In this document: in pieces, positions 45,801-55,811 of the stretch
How positions within the stretch are numbered: position 1 is the stretch's first letter
Layout: every line of letters starts with the position of its first letter
Assembly (NCBI RefSeq): GCF_026745355.1
Contig: NC_079210.1
Location: 18,580,271 to 18,644,270, forward strand
Source: Beta vulgaris subsp. vulgaris
Lineage: Eukaryota > Streptophyta > Magnoliopsida > Caryophyllales > Amaranthaceae
Direction: 5' to 3'
DNA: 64,000 nucleotides
Position numbers and translations under genes: made by a program
The notes under the pieces: model-generated
The model's database searches: none
What the model was told of the DNA's origin: nothing
Seen by the model: the letters and a program-made list of their open reading frames with translations, nothing else

Positions 45801-48800
45801 ACTTAGTTGGACTTGGTGGACCATATCATTATGTTTTTAGGAATCACTTGGTTATCATACTCTTTTAAGTGTGTTTTTGACAAGTGGGCTTTAATCATAA
45901 CATTTGTTTAACAAGGCTATTGAAAACTTCGGATTTGGAGCAGTAATTGATCCCTAATACTAGTAGGAGTATTCGATGCATCTTATGCTGAGTTCATAAA
46001 GTATGATCATGATTCTCAGTGTTAAGAGAAATTAAGATGCACATTGCGCGAGTTAAATTTGTGCGATTTTCAATTGAAACAATCGAGGTTTTAGCATTGA
46101 AACTATTTGGTGTTCACAATTGCATCTAAATACTAACTATCACTCTTCCATCCTCATACCTTACCGAATTGTCCTTCCTATAACAATACTTCGAATCTTA
46201 AATTAAAAATTTACACGGGATTCTCCGGTGCGGCGATGCCTCATAAAAATGAGGTTCTATGCTTCTGAAAAGTGATTTATTTTTCTCCTTTTTGGGGTGT
46301 AAGCATTTGTATGTGTCTGAGAACATAATCACTCCGTCCTCATTTAATTGTGCAGTTAAGCTTGGGGACACTTTTTTTTGAGCAAGTAATAGGGTGGTGT
46401 AGGGTTTTTTGGTAGACAGTGTGATAGTAAGAACATGGGGGGAGTTAATAGGGTTCCATATCACACAACAAGCTGGCGAAGGGGCCTAAGCTGACATGGT
46501 GGGTGCTAAAGAGTGAAAGAAAGATAGATACTAGTGAAGGGACCCATCTGACATGATGGGTGCTAAGAATTCCAAATAAGGCAAGAGAATAATTCCGTAT
46601 GTACTGACCAAAATTGTATACAATATGATTATCCAAGGATAGCGAGTGCTTGATCTGTTTATCATGCTTGATATTTTCTCTTTTAGTAAAGTTATCCCAA
46701 GGGCATAGAAGCCATAATGGAAGTTAATATTGAATTTTCTCCATTAAACTTTTAAATCTCCTATATTAAACAACTTTTCTTTTGTATCTGTCTCTTTACG
46801 CCGGAAAATTTCTGTATGAACATGTATGCATGTATATATATAGAGTCAAGATTTGGGGAGAAGGGGTCTTAGCCTCTTAGGGTCAGAACTGAGAATGAGT
46901 TGGAATCACACCATAAGAATAGTCACATTGTTTTGATTTTTTTTGCCTCTCTTGAAGGTTAGAGTCAGAGGCTCTCCTTCCTTATTGAACATTCTGTTCT
47001 ATCTAAGTCTCTCTTATGCAGTTTAATATTTATATATACTATATACAAATACCTACCTATATACAACCCCCCCCCCCCCCCCCCCCTTTCTTTTCCGAAC
47101 ACACACATATACATAGCTAGTTTTCTAGCCATATATGTTTATTTCAATGTCCTCTATTTCTGCAGTATTAGCCTGTTCCAATTTTATTATTTTTTCTCCA
47201 TATGGGCATCGTGACTTTACACCTCTAAAGAGCTATAACCACAGCATTTGTATGAATGTATTTTCTGGTTTGTTGTCAACCTCACTTGGACAGATTAAGG
47301 TTCTATATAGAAACAAAAACCCCAGTCCTCACTGACTATGTGGAAGATCATAGTTCATATAGGATACAGAAAACTCATTTGCTTTGTGTAGAACTGCATG
47401 CTATTAACTCTGTTTACCACCATCCAACTTGAATATTTCTTGTTCTGTACTTATTTATTGGGGTTTGGTGAACACATAGTGCTGATTGTGCTTGTATGTT
47501 CTTTTTGATGTTTGAAATCCAGAGTTACTGCTGTAAGCGGTCAGTATCAGATTGGAATCTATTCTGTTCGTCCAATTGGTTTTGGTGAGGAAGTCACCTT
47601 TGACTATAATTCAGTCACTGAGGTATACCTGTTTGTCTTCTGCATTTCCTTCCTCTTCTCTCACCTCAATTTTTACTTAGAATAAAGTCAGTAGACTGTG
47701 TTGCTTACTAATATCTTGATCTCTTTTGCAGAGCAAGGAGGAATATGAAGCTTCTGTTTGTTTGTGCGGTAGTCAAGTTTGCCGTGGAAGCTATTTGAAT
47801 CTGACAGGCGAAGGGGCATTTCAGAAGGTAAAACAATTAAAACGTTGTTGATTTTCTCCATTGTGGAAAGAGCAGCAGAATTCTCTCAGATTCCAATTAC
47901 TGTCACCATCATTTACCTTGTTCCGTTTTGACTTACTGTATATGCTTTGCAAATGTTTAGTCTGCATTGTGCATGGAAATTACTAAAAATTTAGTTGTAG
48001 TATCTTGACATAAACAAAAGTGAAAAAAAAAATCAATGCATTATTATAAGATAATGGTCAGATTACCAAACATTGGCCCAGAAAGTCATTTGAGGAACAT
48101 TTATTAGGGGATCAAGGCAGTAATGTGCAAGTATCTTTCACCTTATTGTACAATCTCATTCTGGTGAAAGGCTGACTGTTAAAGAGTTGTTCATGATGCT
48201 AGAATGAGCATTTTGTCTTTCAAGAAGATTCTGATAGTTCACGTATTTGATCATTATATGATGTTTATCAGGTGCTCAAAGAGTGGCACGGACTGTTGGA
48301 TAAGCACCATTTGCTACTGGAGGCATGCGAATTGAATTGGGTTTCCGAAGAGGATTATATTGATTTAGGAAGGGCCGGTTTAGGAAGTTGCTTGTTGGGT
48401 GATTTGCCTGATTGGCTTATTGCATACTCAGCTCGGCTGGTATATATTCTCTGCTGCGTCTAATTTGGTAGTTGTTAGACAGGCTTCTCTGCTGTGGTTC
48501 CAACCATCTTATGGTGGTGTTTCTGTAGGTACGGTTTATTAATTTTGAGAGAACAAAGTTGCCTGAGGAGATCTTGAGGCATAATTTGGAAGAGAAGAAG
48601 AAATATTGTGCAGAAATATCTCTTGAGATGGAGAAGAGTGATGCTGAAGTGCAGGTTAGCCTGTTTGACTTTTGCTTGTTTCTCTTTCGCACGTAATTCA
48701 TCAAAGGATGAAACTCTTTGCAGCTAAAGAGTAACTGTGATTGCTTATTGTTTTTGTATCTGGATGGACAGGCGGAAGGAGTCTACAACCAGAGACTTCA

Positions 48801-49083
48801 GAATCTTGCTCTTACACTGGATAAGGTACGCAGTAAATCTCTCAATTCAGCATTCTGTTGTGAAGTCTCTTTCATGCATATATATGGTGGCAATTATTTG
48901 GTAAGAGGGAGGTCGTTACCTCATTTATCGTAACGTATGCAATCATGAATATATGTAAATCAAGAAGTCGTGTGTGAGTTTTAGGTTTCATTAACTTAAT
49001 GTGCATGTGTAGCACACAGCAGTTAGTTTCCTGGAGCATCTTTTTTCTCATCCATATCCCCCTCTTTACTCCGTTCTTAGTTT

Positions 49084-49141
<58 letters not shown>

Positions 49142-50968
49142 AATTTACATTGTATTTATTTGCTTAAGATGTATTGTGTAAGTTTAATACATGTTTACTG
49201 CTTAATACAATGACTTTTGATGCGCTTTGGGTAACTCGTAGATATTCATGCTGTAGCATTACTCACTGATTTGGTGACATTTACACAATCATGGGGTGAC
49301 TTCTATTATCTTATACGGTACACCAATCACATTTAAATTATATGCCCGTCTTTTCTCCGAAAATCTCCTAAATATGCTAATTACTTGGTTTACTCCTGAT
49401 GTTTGCTTTGTTGTTCATGAGGGTTGTATATCAGGGTACTTTCTTTAAGAAGCTCCAAATATGCTGGTTTATGTACTTGCAGGTTAGGTATGTGCTAAGA
49501 TGCGTATTTGGAAAGCCAAAAAAAGCTCCTCCGCCGCTGCAGAAGCTTAGTCCTGAGGAGATGGTCTCTGTCTTGTGGAATGGTGAAGGTTCTCTGGTTG
49601 AGCAACTTCTCGAATGCATAACTCCACACATCATCGATGATCGAATACTACAGGACCTTAGGTCTAAGATACGCACTCGAGATCCTTTGAACTCTGCAAA
49701 TATTGAGAAAGACCTCAGGAGATCTTTGTTATGGTAAGGATCACACAACTACTTTTCATGCTTCTTAATCTTGTTCTACGATATGCATCCTCATGTAAAT
49801 TCTTTACTTAGGTTGAGAGATGAGGTCCGCAATCTTCCTTGTACATACAAGAGCCGTCATGATGCTGCTGCTGATGTGATCCACATATACGCTTACACAA
49901 AATCTTTATTCAAAAAAAGGGTGAGTTTACTTCTGGGTTACACATTTTCGTTTTGAAATCATCTTGAGCATCATCTTTTTCTTTTTTTCTTTAGATGGAT
50001 CTTTGAGCATGATCTTCTTGAGCAACAATGACTTGAATGTCTGCTGAATATATTTTTATTTTCTTTATCTGCAGGAATATAACACTGTAACTTCACCTCC
50101 TGTTTACATTAGCCCTCTTGATTTAGGACCTAAGTGTGCTGATAAACTGTCAGGGATGACAGAGTATTGCAAGACTTATGGTGAAAATTACTGTTTAGGA
50201 CAGTTGATTTATTGGCACAACCAGGCCAACGCTGACCCAGATCGCGTGCTAGAGCGAGCAAGCAGGGGCTGTTTGTCATTGCCTGATATTGGTTCCTTTT
50301 ATGCCAAGGCTCAAAAGCCTTCAAGGCAGCGTGTTTATGGTCCAAGGACTGTAAGATTTATGCTTGCTCGAATGGTGAGTATGCTTTTGCTTAGATTACA
50401 AGTTACTGCAGTACTTCGTCATGCAATCAATTATTGTCAAATGTTTAATACTTTTATAAGTTCATGTTCAGATTTTTGGGTGTCATAGTCATTTGGTCGA
50501 AATATGAGCAGAAAGTTTGTATTATTTGTATTCCCCCTCTTTCTGGCGAGCTCTAAGGCTCCTCAGCTTTTGATGAATTTAGCGTCTTTGATCAAGGTTG
50601 ATTGTGATTTCAATTTTCTTGCTGACCCAGACTTTAGCCTTGTTTATTCGGTCCTGTAGTCATGTATATTCTGTTTTGGTCTTATATTTCATGTTTAGAC
50701 CCGTGTAGGCGGACATTTGTGCAAGTTTCTTTTTAAGGTTTTTCATCTGAAGACTTGGCTTATCTGATATCATTATTTTTGTATTCCCCAGGAAAAGCAG
50801 CCGCAAAGACCGTGGCCTAAGGATAGGATATGGTCGTTCCAGTGTTCTTCAAAATTTTTTGGTAGTCCTATGTTAGATGCTGTATTGAATAATTCTCCAC
50901 TAGAGCGGGAAATGGTGATTTGGTTGAAGAATAGACCTGCCATATTCCAGGCCATGTGGGATCGGTGA
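28985..50968 (+). CDS. ATXR3: Histone-lysine N-methyltransferase ATXR3 (SDG2), complete
   Basis: Nuclear enzyme responsible for most H3K4 trimethylation in Arabidopsis. Coding exons: 28985-31145, 32957-33013, 34520-35707, 37688-38100, 38198-38752, 38834-38934, 39939-40962, 41079-41150, 43689-43799, 43913-44013, 47523-47622, 47732-47827, 48272-48439, 48529-48654, 48772-48825, 49483-49733, 49812-49920, 50075-50374, 50792-50968. All junctions are GT/AG and the sum is 7164 nt, 2387 codons without a stop, close to the family's usual size. The start M-G-D-G-G-V-A-C matches the family N-terminus. Domains: K/E repeats about 105-225, R/S-rich repeats about 389-470, GYF-like 580-629 and 985-1033, F-box-like 1209-1244, LRR-like 1283-1321, acidic Ser tract about 1590-1622, SET about 1832-1958 (R-I-C-H-S-C-R-P-N, H1919; F-D-Y-N, Y1956), post-SET Cys 1971, 1973, 1978. 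No damage is seen, so I expect it to be functional. The splice model is mine and not from transcripts. Confidence 0.95.
31146..32956 (+). other. ATXR3 intron 1
   Basis: 1811 bp, donor GAG|GTAAAT, acceptor GCGCAG. T-rich, no gene or clear transposon seen. Reading through it adds 20-odd codons and then a stop at 31208-31210, so retention would truncate the protein after the first GYF-like domain. Confidence 0.8.
33014..34519 (+). other. ATXR3 intron 2
   Basis: 1506 bp between a 57-nt micro-like exon and exon 3, GTACGT donor and ATACAG acceptor. No gene or repeat recognised. Confidence 0.8.
36890..37138. mobile_element. Degenerate Stowaway-like MITE (intron 3)
   Basis: TA|CTCCCTTCATTTCG on the left and the complement of TTGAGGGAA|TA on the right, with TA at both borders. 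The inverted ends match only over the first bases, so it is an old or doubtful copy. Confidence 0.4.
37228..37547. mobile_element. Stowaway MITE (intron 3)
   Basis: 320 bp with TA duplications at 37226-37227 and 37548-37549. Left end CTACCTCCGTTTACAAATAA and complement of the right end CTCTCTCCGTTTACAAAAAA agree over about 30 bases, the CTCCGT tip being typical of Tc1/mariner Stowaway elements. No transposase. Confidence 0.85.
38935..39938 (+). other. ATXR3 intron 6
   Basis: 1004 bp with no recognised element apart from an 11-base G run at 39607-39617. The donor is AAA|GTAATC and the acceptor ATACAG. Confidence 0.75.
41507..41593. repeat. (AT)n microsatellite
   Basis: About 43 uninterrupted AT units; self-complementary and likely to vary in length. 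The ORF over it is an artefact. Confidence 0.97.
41637..41790. repeat. Diverged direct repeat, copy A
   Basis: CGCTTATTA-TGTCATGTC...TAGAGTTCCAAT...AAAATACATAT...GATTATAAC recurs in the same order and orientation at 42645-42751. The copies differ by substitutions and small indels. Copy B lies right after the probable mitochondrial insert. Confidence 0.7.
41796..42029. mobile_element. MITE with 40-base inverted ends and AACTTCT duplication
   Basis: Left end AGGGAAATTTCCTGAGGTAC... pairs with the complement of the right end over about 40 bases, down to TTAATTCTCAAA versus GTAATTCTCAAA. It is flanked by AACTTCT at 41789-41795 and 42030-42036. A 7-8 bp duplication suggests a hAT- or Mutator-like origin; the family is not recognised. 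Confidence 0.72.
42085..42171. mobile_element. Short Stowaway-like MITE (intron 8)
   Basis: Only 87 bp with TA at both borders. The left arm CTTCATTTTGAAATAAGTGA and complement of the right arm share TTCTGAAATAAGT and ACACTTC. Practically a single hairpin. Confidence 0.55.
42340..42640. other. Probable nuclear insertion of mitochondrial DNA (NUMT)
   Basis: About 300 bp of distinctly GC-richer, low-repeat DNA (for example GAGAGCGTCGGTGGTAGCC) set in AT-rich intron sequence. Base composition and word usage look like plant mitochondrial intergenic DNA. There is no ORF, no inverted end and no duplication. The identification is an impression from composition and style; a different single-copy origin is possible. 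Confidence 0.45.
42645..42751. repeat. Diverged direct repeat, copy B
   Basis: Second copy of 41637-41790, same orientation, beginning CACGCTTATTAAGTGTCATG. Confidence 0.7.
42803..42882. repeat. Imperfect AT repeat, palindrome-prone
   Basis: Alternating AT with TAAT/ATTA interruptions; can fold on itself. No coding content. Confidence 0.9.
42945..43240. repeat. Degenerate short tandem repeat (AGTTTATACATATT-like)
   Basis: The word AGTTTATNCATATT or near variants recurs roughly every 20-35 bases about ten times. Old minisatellite-like array, no coding content. Confidence 0.6.
43331..43455. repeat. 50-bp tandem repeat, 2.5 copies
   Basis: Units at 43331-43380 and 43381-43430, with a partial third from 43431, sharing TTCTATGACCCACATACC and ATTAATACTTTGTCTTCC with only four or so differences. 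Confidence 0.92.
44163..44424. mobile_element. Stowaway MITE (intron 10)
   Basis: 262 bp between TA dinucleotides (44161-44162 and 44425-44426). Left end TTTCCTCCGTTTTTAGTAGT and complement of the right end CTTCCTCCAATTTTAATAAT agree over about 30 bases, with the shared TTGCGAC/TTGCAAC word inside. Confidence 0.82.
44480..44960. repeat. Degenerate TGTTC(T/C)ATTT-type repeat
   Basis: AATGTTCTATTT and variants recur at least a dozen times in one orientation. ATGGTGCACACCATGCAC at the left edge and TGCACAATGCACGCAT at the right edge might be the related ends of one element; the type is not recognised. Confidence 0.5.
47067..47086. repeat. C20 homopolymer
   Basis: Twenty consecutive C in intron 10, 440 bp before the acceptor. 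Confidence 0.97.
47828..48271 (+). other. ATXR3 intron 12
   Basis: 444 bp, GTAAAA donor and TATCAG acceptor; nothing else seen. Confidence 0.8.
48826..49482 (+). other. ATXR3 intron 15 with (CT)n
   Basis: 657 bp. A (CT)n tract of about 24 units lies at 49086-49133, far from the acceptor (TTGCAG at 49482), so it is not the splice polypyrimidine tract. Confidence 0.85.
49086..49133. repeat. (CT)n microsatellite
   Basis: About 24 CT units in ATXR3 intron 15. Confidence 0.96.
50375..50791 (+). other. ATXR3 intron 18 (last intron)
   Basis: 417 bp, GTGAGT donor and CCCCAG acceptor; no other content seen. Confidence 0.8.
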
Positions 50969-51520
50969 ACTTCGACCGTTCGACAGTGCTAATTTAATTC
51001 TTATTTTCTTGAAAGGTGTCCAATTATTAGTTCGGAGCTGCCTCTCCCATAGGTGGTCATCATCTGTTGCTGCCTGCGTCATCATCTTCATTCTTGTGTA
51101 CAGTCTTTTTCTTCCATTTTGCTTTTGTAATTTGTAAGTCAATTTAGGTCATAGAAAAATTTTCCCGTTGCTCTTTTATGTAAGGTATAGTAAAAATGAA
51201 ACGCATAATTTTAGTCGATAGAAGCTGAATGTTCAGACTAATATGATATAGCAGTTCCTCTTGTGATTAATCTTTTGTCGTTTTACCTATAGACTTGTGT
51301 GGTTGCGACGCTGAAAGTTTTGTGTAGCATTTTATATCTTCTTTTAGTCACCCATGTGGAAACAGATTTTTATATCCATTATATTCCTTATGATGAGAGT
51401 GGGGTGGTAGAAGTAGATATGCGCATTTTATTACGTGACTCGGGTTCATGTACTTGGACTTCCTTTAAATATTTACTTTTTATATTGCAATGTCTAACAA
51501 ATTGCCACATTCATCATCTC
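50969..51520 (+). other. ATXR3 3' UTR and intergenic stretch up to Copia-2
   Basis: The T-rich 3' UTR starts after TGA 50968 and probably ends between 51150 and 51300. I see no canonical AATAAA there. The remaining couple of hundred bases to the Copia-2 LTR hold nothing recognisable. Confidence 0.55.
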
Positions 51521-52887
51521 TGTTATTTCCCTAGGAACACTATAAGAGGGGGGGTTGTGAAGTGTAGGTGTAGAAATAAACGTAACTTTTTGCGGAAATT
51601 AAAACTTAAACGAATAAACAAGCTAAAGGAACACAAGAGACTTTTACGAGGAAAAACTTCTTGGGCCCAACAAGAAGAAACAACCTCGACCACTAGGGAT
51701 TTTAAACTCAACAATTTCACTAATTAGGCCAAACAACTCTGTTACAAACTAATTCTAACTCGAGCCACACCTTGAGTTCCTAAACTCAAGTTCCTGAGCC
51801 ACTGTTCCCTTAACAGCAGTTCCTCTCAACTTCACTCGAAGTTTTCTCACACATACAAGCTTCACTCAAAGCCTCTTTCTTACAGAACTTCACTCAAAGT
51901 TCCCTTACCCCAAAAGCCAAAATACAATTGATCGAAATAAGCTTAGTGGAATTAGAGTAAGAAGGCAAAGAACAAATGGCTATTATGAGAGAATGAAGGC
52001 ACTGACACTTAATAAGTTAAACTCAATTAATTACTTAATCAGACACAATTTGGAACTTATCTAGACTTCTATATTTATATTGTTAATCATGAAGAACGTG
52101 GGATTAAAACTAGAGTACATATTTAGTTCATTAACCCATGATGTTCCTTCCCCTAAGGAACACGTTTCTCATCATGTCCCATGATCCCATGAACTATAAA
52201 TGAACGTGGATATTTTTCAGCCATTACTCCTAAGTAATAGGAGTTCCTTGAGCTTTATCCGAAAATCAGTTTTATAAAAACTCTTTTTATCTTTAAAACT
52301 GAATTTTTAATCTTTAAGAAAATAATATCTTTTAAATGAAATCTTTCTAACAACCGGATATTTATTTTCGTATTTTCCGAAAAATAAAATCTTTTTCTTA
52401 AACAGATTTTCTTTTTAAAACTGATTTTATCATTTGAAATTAGATATAACTAATTTCCTATATTTTAGGCATGACTCACTCAAAATCTTTTAACCGTTAT
52501 ATGTTCACGCCTAAGTCTAGTTCCTTTATTAACTTAAGTTCCTTTAACATATTTGCTTAAGTGCCACTTAGTTTGTTCCTTACAAAGGAACAAACTCTCA
52601 TTCTCAAATAACTGCACAGTTCCTTACCATTCTTTCTTTGTTCCTTTACATTGGAACTAGAAAATAAAACGCCTAGCTTCTATTTTCTTGATCCAATGCT
52701 TGCTCCAGTATCAACATAGAAACTTCTTTACTTAGCCTTTGAAATCCTCTCTTGACTTCTTCTTGACTTCGTATTCTCCCAGTTCCTTTTATCGATACCT
52801 TAAACACCATACACTTAAATAAATCATTAGTTCACTACTTAGTTTGTTCCTTTGTTTCTTTGTCATTATCAAAACTAGGGTTCAACA
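51521..52887 (-). repeat. Copia-2 3' LTR
   Basis: 1367 bp, plus-strand view TGTTATTTCC...GGTTCAACA, the complement of the Copia-1 LTRs. Diverged from both by many small changes. Confidence 0.93.
52072..52079 (-). promoter_or_regulatory. TATA box in Copia-2 3' LTR, directed toward ATXR3
   Basis: TATAAATA on the minus strand at the same place as in the Copia-1 LTRs. A transcript from it would leave the element at 51521 and run antisense into the ATXR3 3' end, about 1.1 kb away. Confidence 0.5.
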
Positions 52888-52903
52888 ATTTCCCCCTTTT
52901 TGA
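52888..52903 (-). other. Copia-2 polypurine tract
   Basis: AAAAAGGGGGAAATTG on the minus strand beside the 3' LTR. Confidence 0.85.
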
Positions 52904-53470
52904 TGATGACAACAAAGGTACAAACTAAGGAAAATAACAAATAATATAAGTGAATGAAATAAAAACATAAAGAAGAAAATGAAAAATAAAACACAATTAT
53001 GTAGTAACTGAATTTTGATTTTTCATTTACCTTAACCTATTTTTGATTTTTCATTTACCTTATCCATTTTTTAATTTTTTAATTTCATGTTTTTCAAGTT
53101 TATGTACAATTTGTTCCTTAAATCTTTTCCCCCTTTGTCATCCTCAAAAAGAATAGACTCTGCATGTATTGATGAATTGATTTAACACCTTAAGACCAAT
53201 AACAAGCACCATTGTGGTTAAGTTAGAAATCAAAGAGTAAACTTGCTCAAACATCAATCACATAATACTAGCCATTCCAAGGAAGAAATTATGCAAATCA
53301 TTTAGAAACATAGACATAATAGCAAAAGTCATTGATTATATAGCACTTGTTCCATAACAAAACAAAGAAAGAAAAGAAAAAGGATAAACAAAAGTTGTGT
53401 TCCTTGATAAAGAAACAGGAACAACAAAAACAAAAAAAAAACTAAGAAAGGGAAGGGGAATGGTGTTCCT
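52904..53470 (-). other. Copia-2 3' non-coding region
   Basis: Counterpart of 15848-16404; no ORF. Confidence 0.6.
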
Positions 53471-55275
53471 CTACAACTTCTTCTTCAACCACATCCTCAA
53501 TTTTTCATACCACCCATGATGAGTCCAACCTGTTCCTTCAGCTCCTCCAAGGCACGGCCATAGAGTCCATCTTCTTTTGCTGCCAACCACGTATCACTCA
53601 AGTCTTCATAAGACTTATCATAGTATCAGTTTTGGCATCCAAAGTCCAATGAAGATGATTGAAAATTTTATCATATGTTGTGCAGGAAGGCAACATTCAT
53701 TAACCCAGTTAGATCATCCGGAGTTTCCTGTTCCTTACCCTTGGAACTGAGGCAGAGGGGGTTTGTGAAGGAACTGGAGGGGGTTTGAGTGGAAGGCTCA
53801 TCTGTTCCAGGAATGGAAACAGAAGGTGAAGGGTGATAAATGGGAGGAAGAATGGTGGTGTGGTGGAAGAGTTGTGGAGGTGGAAGCAAAAGGATTTGGG
53901 CCTTTTATTTCATCCTTCAACTGCTCAAAACTGGAAGGAACAGAGAAGGAGAAGGTGAAATGGAGGGATTTTGTGAAAGGAACAGAGAGTTTGGGAGATG
54001 GTGGTGGAGTAGGTTCCTTGAGAGTGAGGGTACCTGTTCCTCATTATCCGAAAGGACTAAGGAGAGTCCTCGTTGGAAGGAACAGGAACTGAAGCAATTT
54101 TTCACGAGTGCTCTTCCTCACTCTCAGAGGAACAGAGGGTTTAGGCTTATGGCAATGTGTTTGCGCCTCTTAGGTTTCGGTTCCTCCGGCTTAGGAACAG
54201 GGTTCATCCAAGATACATCATTATCCTCTTCTAAGTCAGTTTGGGCAGTTTTCTTTTTCCTGAGGAACTGGAGCCATTCTTCCTTGAATGAGAACACCTT
54301 CTTGGACAGAAAGCCAAGTCCATTTAGGGTCTTCTCATTCAAGATGTTCCCTTGTTTGACTCCTATGTGGTCCAACCCGTAAGTCTTACTTCAAAGTGAT
54401 GAAGTAAGAAGTTATCAAGGCACCGTACCCAATACACAATTGTTCTCAATACAGGGGTTAAATGTTGAATGAAGAGGGAAGGGAAATTGATTTGTATGTG
54501 TGGTCCAAGCAAAACATGTAACACATATCCAAGAGACCCACTTCATTCCTCTTTTCAGTTCGAGGAATGAGTGCTCTCCAAACCAAATTAAATAGACTTT
54601 GTGAAGGGGAGAGAGTAGGTTATGGTTAAGTTTGTTTTGGCCAGCGTTCCTCCAAAATATTCTAAGATTTTGTCTTGAGGAAAATTCGGAAAGGAAACAG
54701 TTCCTTTCCTTTAAATACAAATCAGTTCCTTTGCAAGGAACTTCCCATACTTTGCAAAGTGGCTTGATTAAACCTTATTTTCTTTCCTCTAACCTCAGTT
54801 GTGCAAGTTCCATTAGTATTAAAAATTTGCACAAACTCATCCATAGCTAGAGGAACAAGAGCATTATTAAAGGCGAATTCAAACAAGAATTCCATGCCTT
54901 GTTCCTTTAGAATGGAGGTTAATTCTGAAATTCATTTTATTGCCCATTCTAAATCGACGCAAAAACCCAAACATACCTAGATTCACTTCGTTCGACCCTT
55001 TTCTTGGAAGAGAAGAAACAGTTCCTTTGGAAGGAACAGGTGCATTTTTCTTCTTCCCCCTGAGATTGTTCCGGGGTTTCTTCTTCATCGTCTTCCCCAA
55101 TCAATTTTTCTTCTACGCATCTCCTTCTAGGAGATTCTAATTGTTGTTCCTCTATGAGGTTTTCTTGAATTATGTCAGTTTCAAGGGTTTTAGATGGAGA
55201 TGAAGAAATTTCCATTTTTGAAGTGTCGGTTGTTTTTGATTTGGGAAAAGGAGAGTTTCTTGAAGTTTTTGCCAT
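53471..55275 (-). pseudogene. Copia-2 third ORF (Sirevirus envelope-like), broken
   Basis: ATG at 55275, TAG at 53473-53471. Four remaining open pieces (55275-54949, 54720-54415, 54375-54124, 53889-53671) line up with 14085-15847. They show the acidic stretch (G-E-D-D-E-E-E-T), the helical middle, the K-P-K-R-R-K patch and the Pro/Ser-rich part. Between the pieces, stops or shifts occur. The product and its role are unknown; only position and composition link it to Sirevirus envelope-like proteins. Confidence 0.5.
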
Positions 55276-55811
55276 GATTTATGAAGGTTTGGAGGTTTTA
55301 TGGAGTATCAAAGGGTATGATGAGGTTTCGGTATGGTGAAGATGAAGAGTTGAGAGGAACACGGTTTCTTAGATGAATTAAGAAGGAAGTTTTGCATGTA
55401 ATAGTAATTATGACACGCGGGAAAGAAATAAAGCAAAAATAAAAATAAAAAGGAAGAAAACGAAAAGATAATAAGAACCAAGATTTAATTGAAACTGGTT
55501 CCCTTATTTTTGGAGATTTTTCGGATTTTTATGAATTTTAATTTTTGAAAGAAAATAAATGCTAAGGAACTTGTGCTATAGGAACAACTAATGCTACATA
55601 TCAATGTCCTTCATATCATGCATGTTTCTTGACCTTAGGAACAGTAAGGGGAGTATTATGTGACATTTGTGAGTTGTTTAATTTCTTTGAATTCATGTTT
55701 ATGTTTTGCAACATTCCAATTTGCAATGGTCTTAGGCAATTAAACACAATTATTTTTAGCACACAAAGTCACTCAAATTGATTCAAACATGGGGGAATGA
55801 CATAGGAACAA
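55276..55811 (-). other. Copia-2 spacer between pol and third ORF
   Basis: AT-rich, no ORF, counterpart of 13563-14084. Confidence 0.6.

Larger units (their letters stand above)
44014..47522 (+). other. ATXR3 intron 10, inside the SET domain
   Basis: 3509 bp, the largest intron, between the exon carrying the R-I-C-H-S-C motif and the one carrying F-D-Y-N. It holds a Stowaway MITE, a T/A-rich degenerate repeat and a C20 run; the remainder (45000-47060) shows no gene. A region around 46330-46640 has a CACTCCGTCC word like a Stowaway tip, but I could not find its partner. Confidence 0.85.

Noticed and set aside
46198..46640. Minus-strand ORFs and a Stowaway-like CACTCCGTCC tip in intron 10
   Set aside because: No matching inverted end or TA border found, and the frames have no family resemblance.
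48999..49181. 60-codon ORF encoding S-L repeats
   Set aside because: Translation of the (CT)n microsatellite in intron 15.
53826..54382. Plus-strand 180-codon ORF opposite the Copia-2 third ORF
   Set aside because: Antisense shadow of the broken third ORF; not open in Copia-1.
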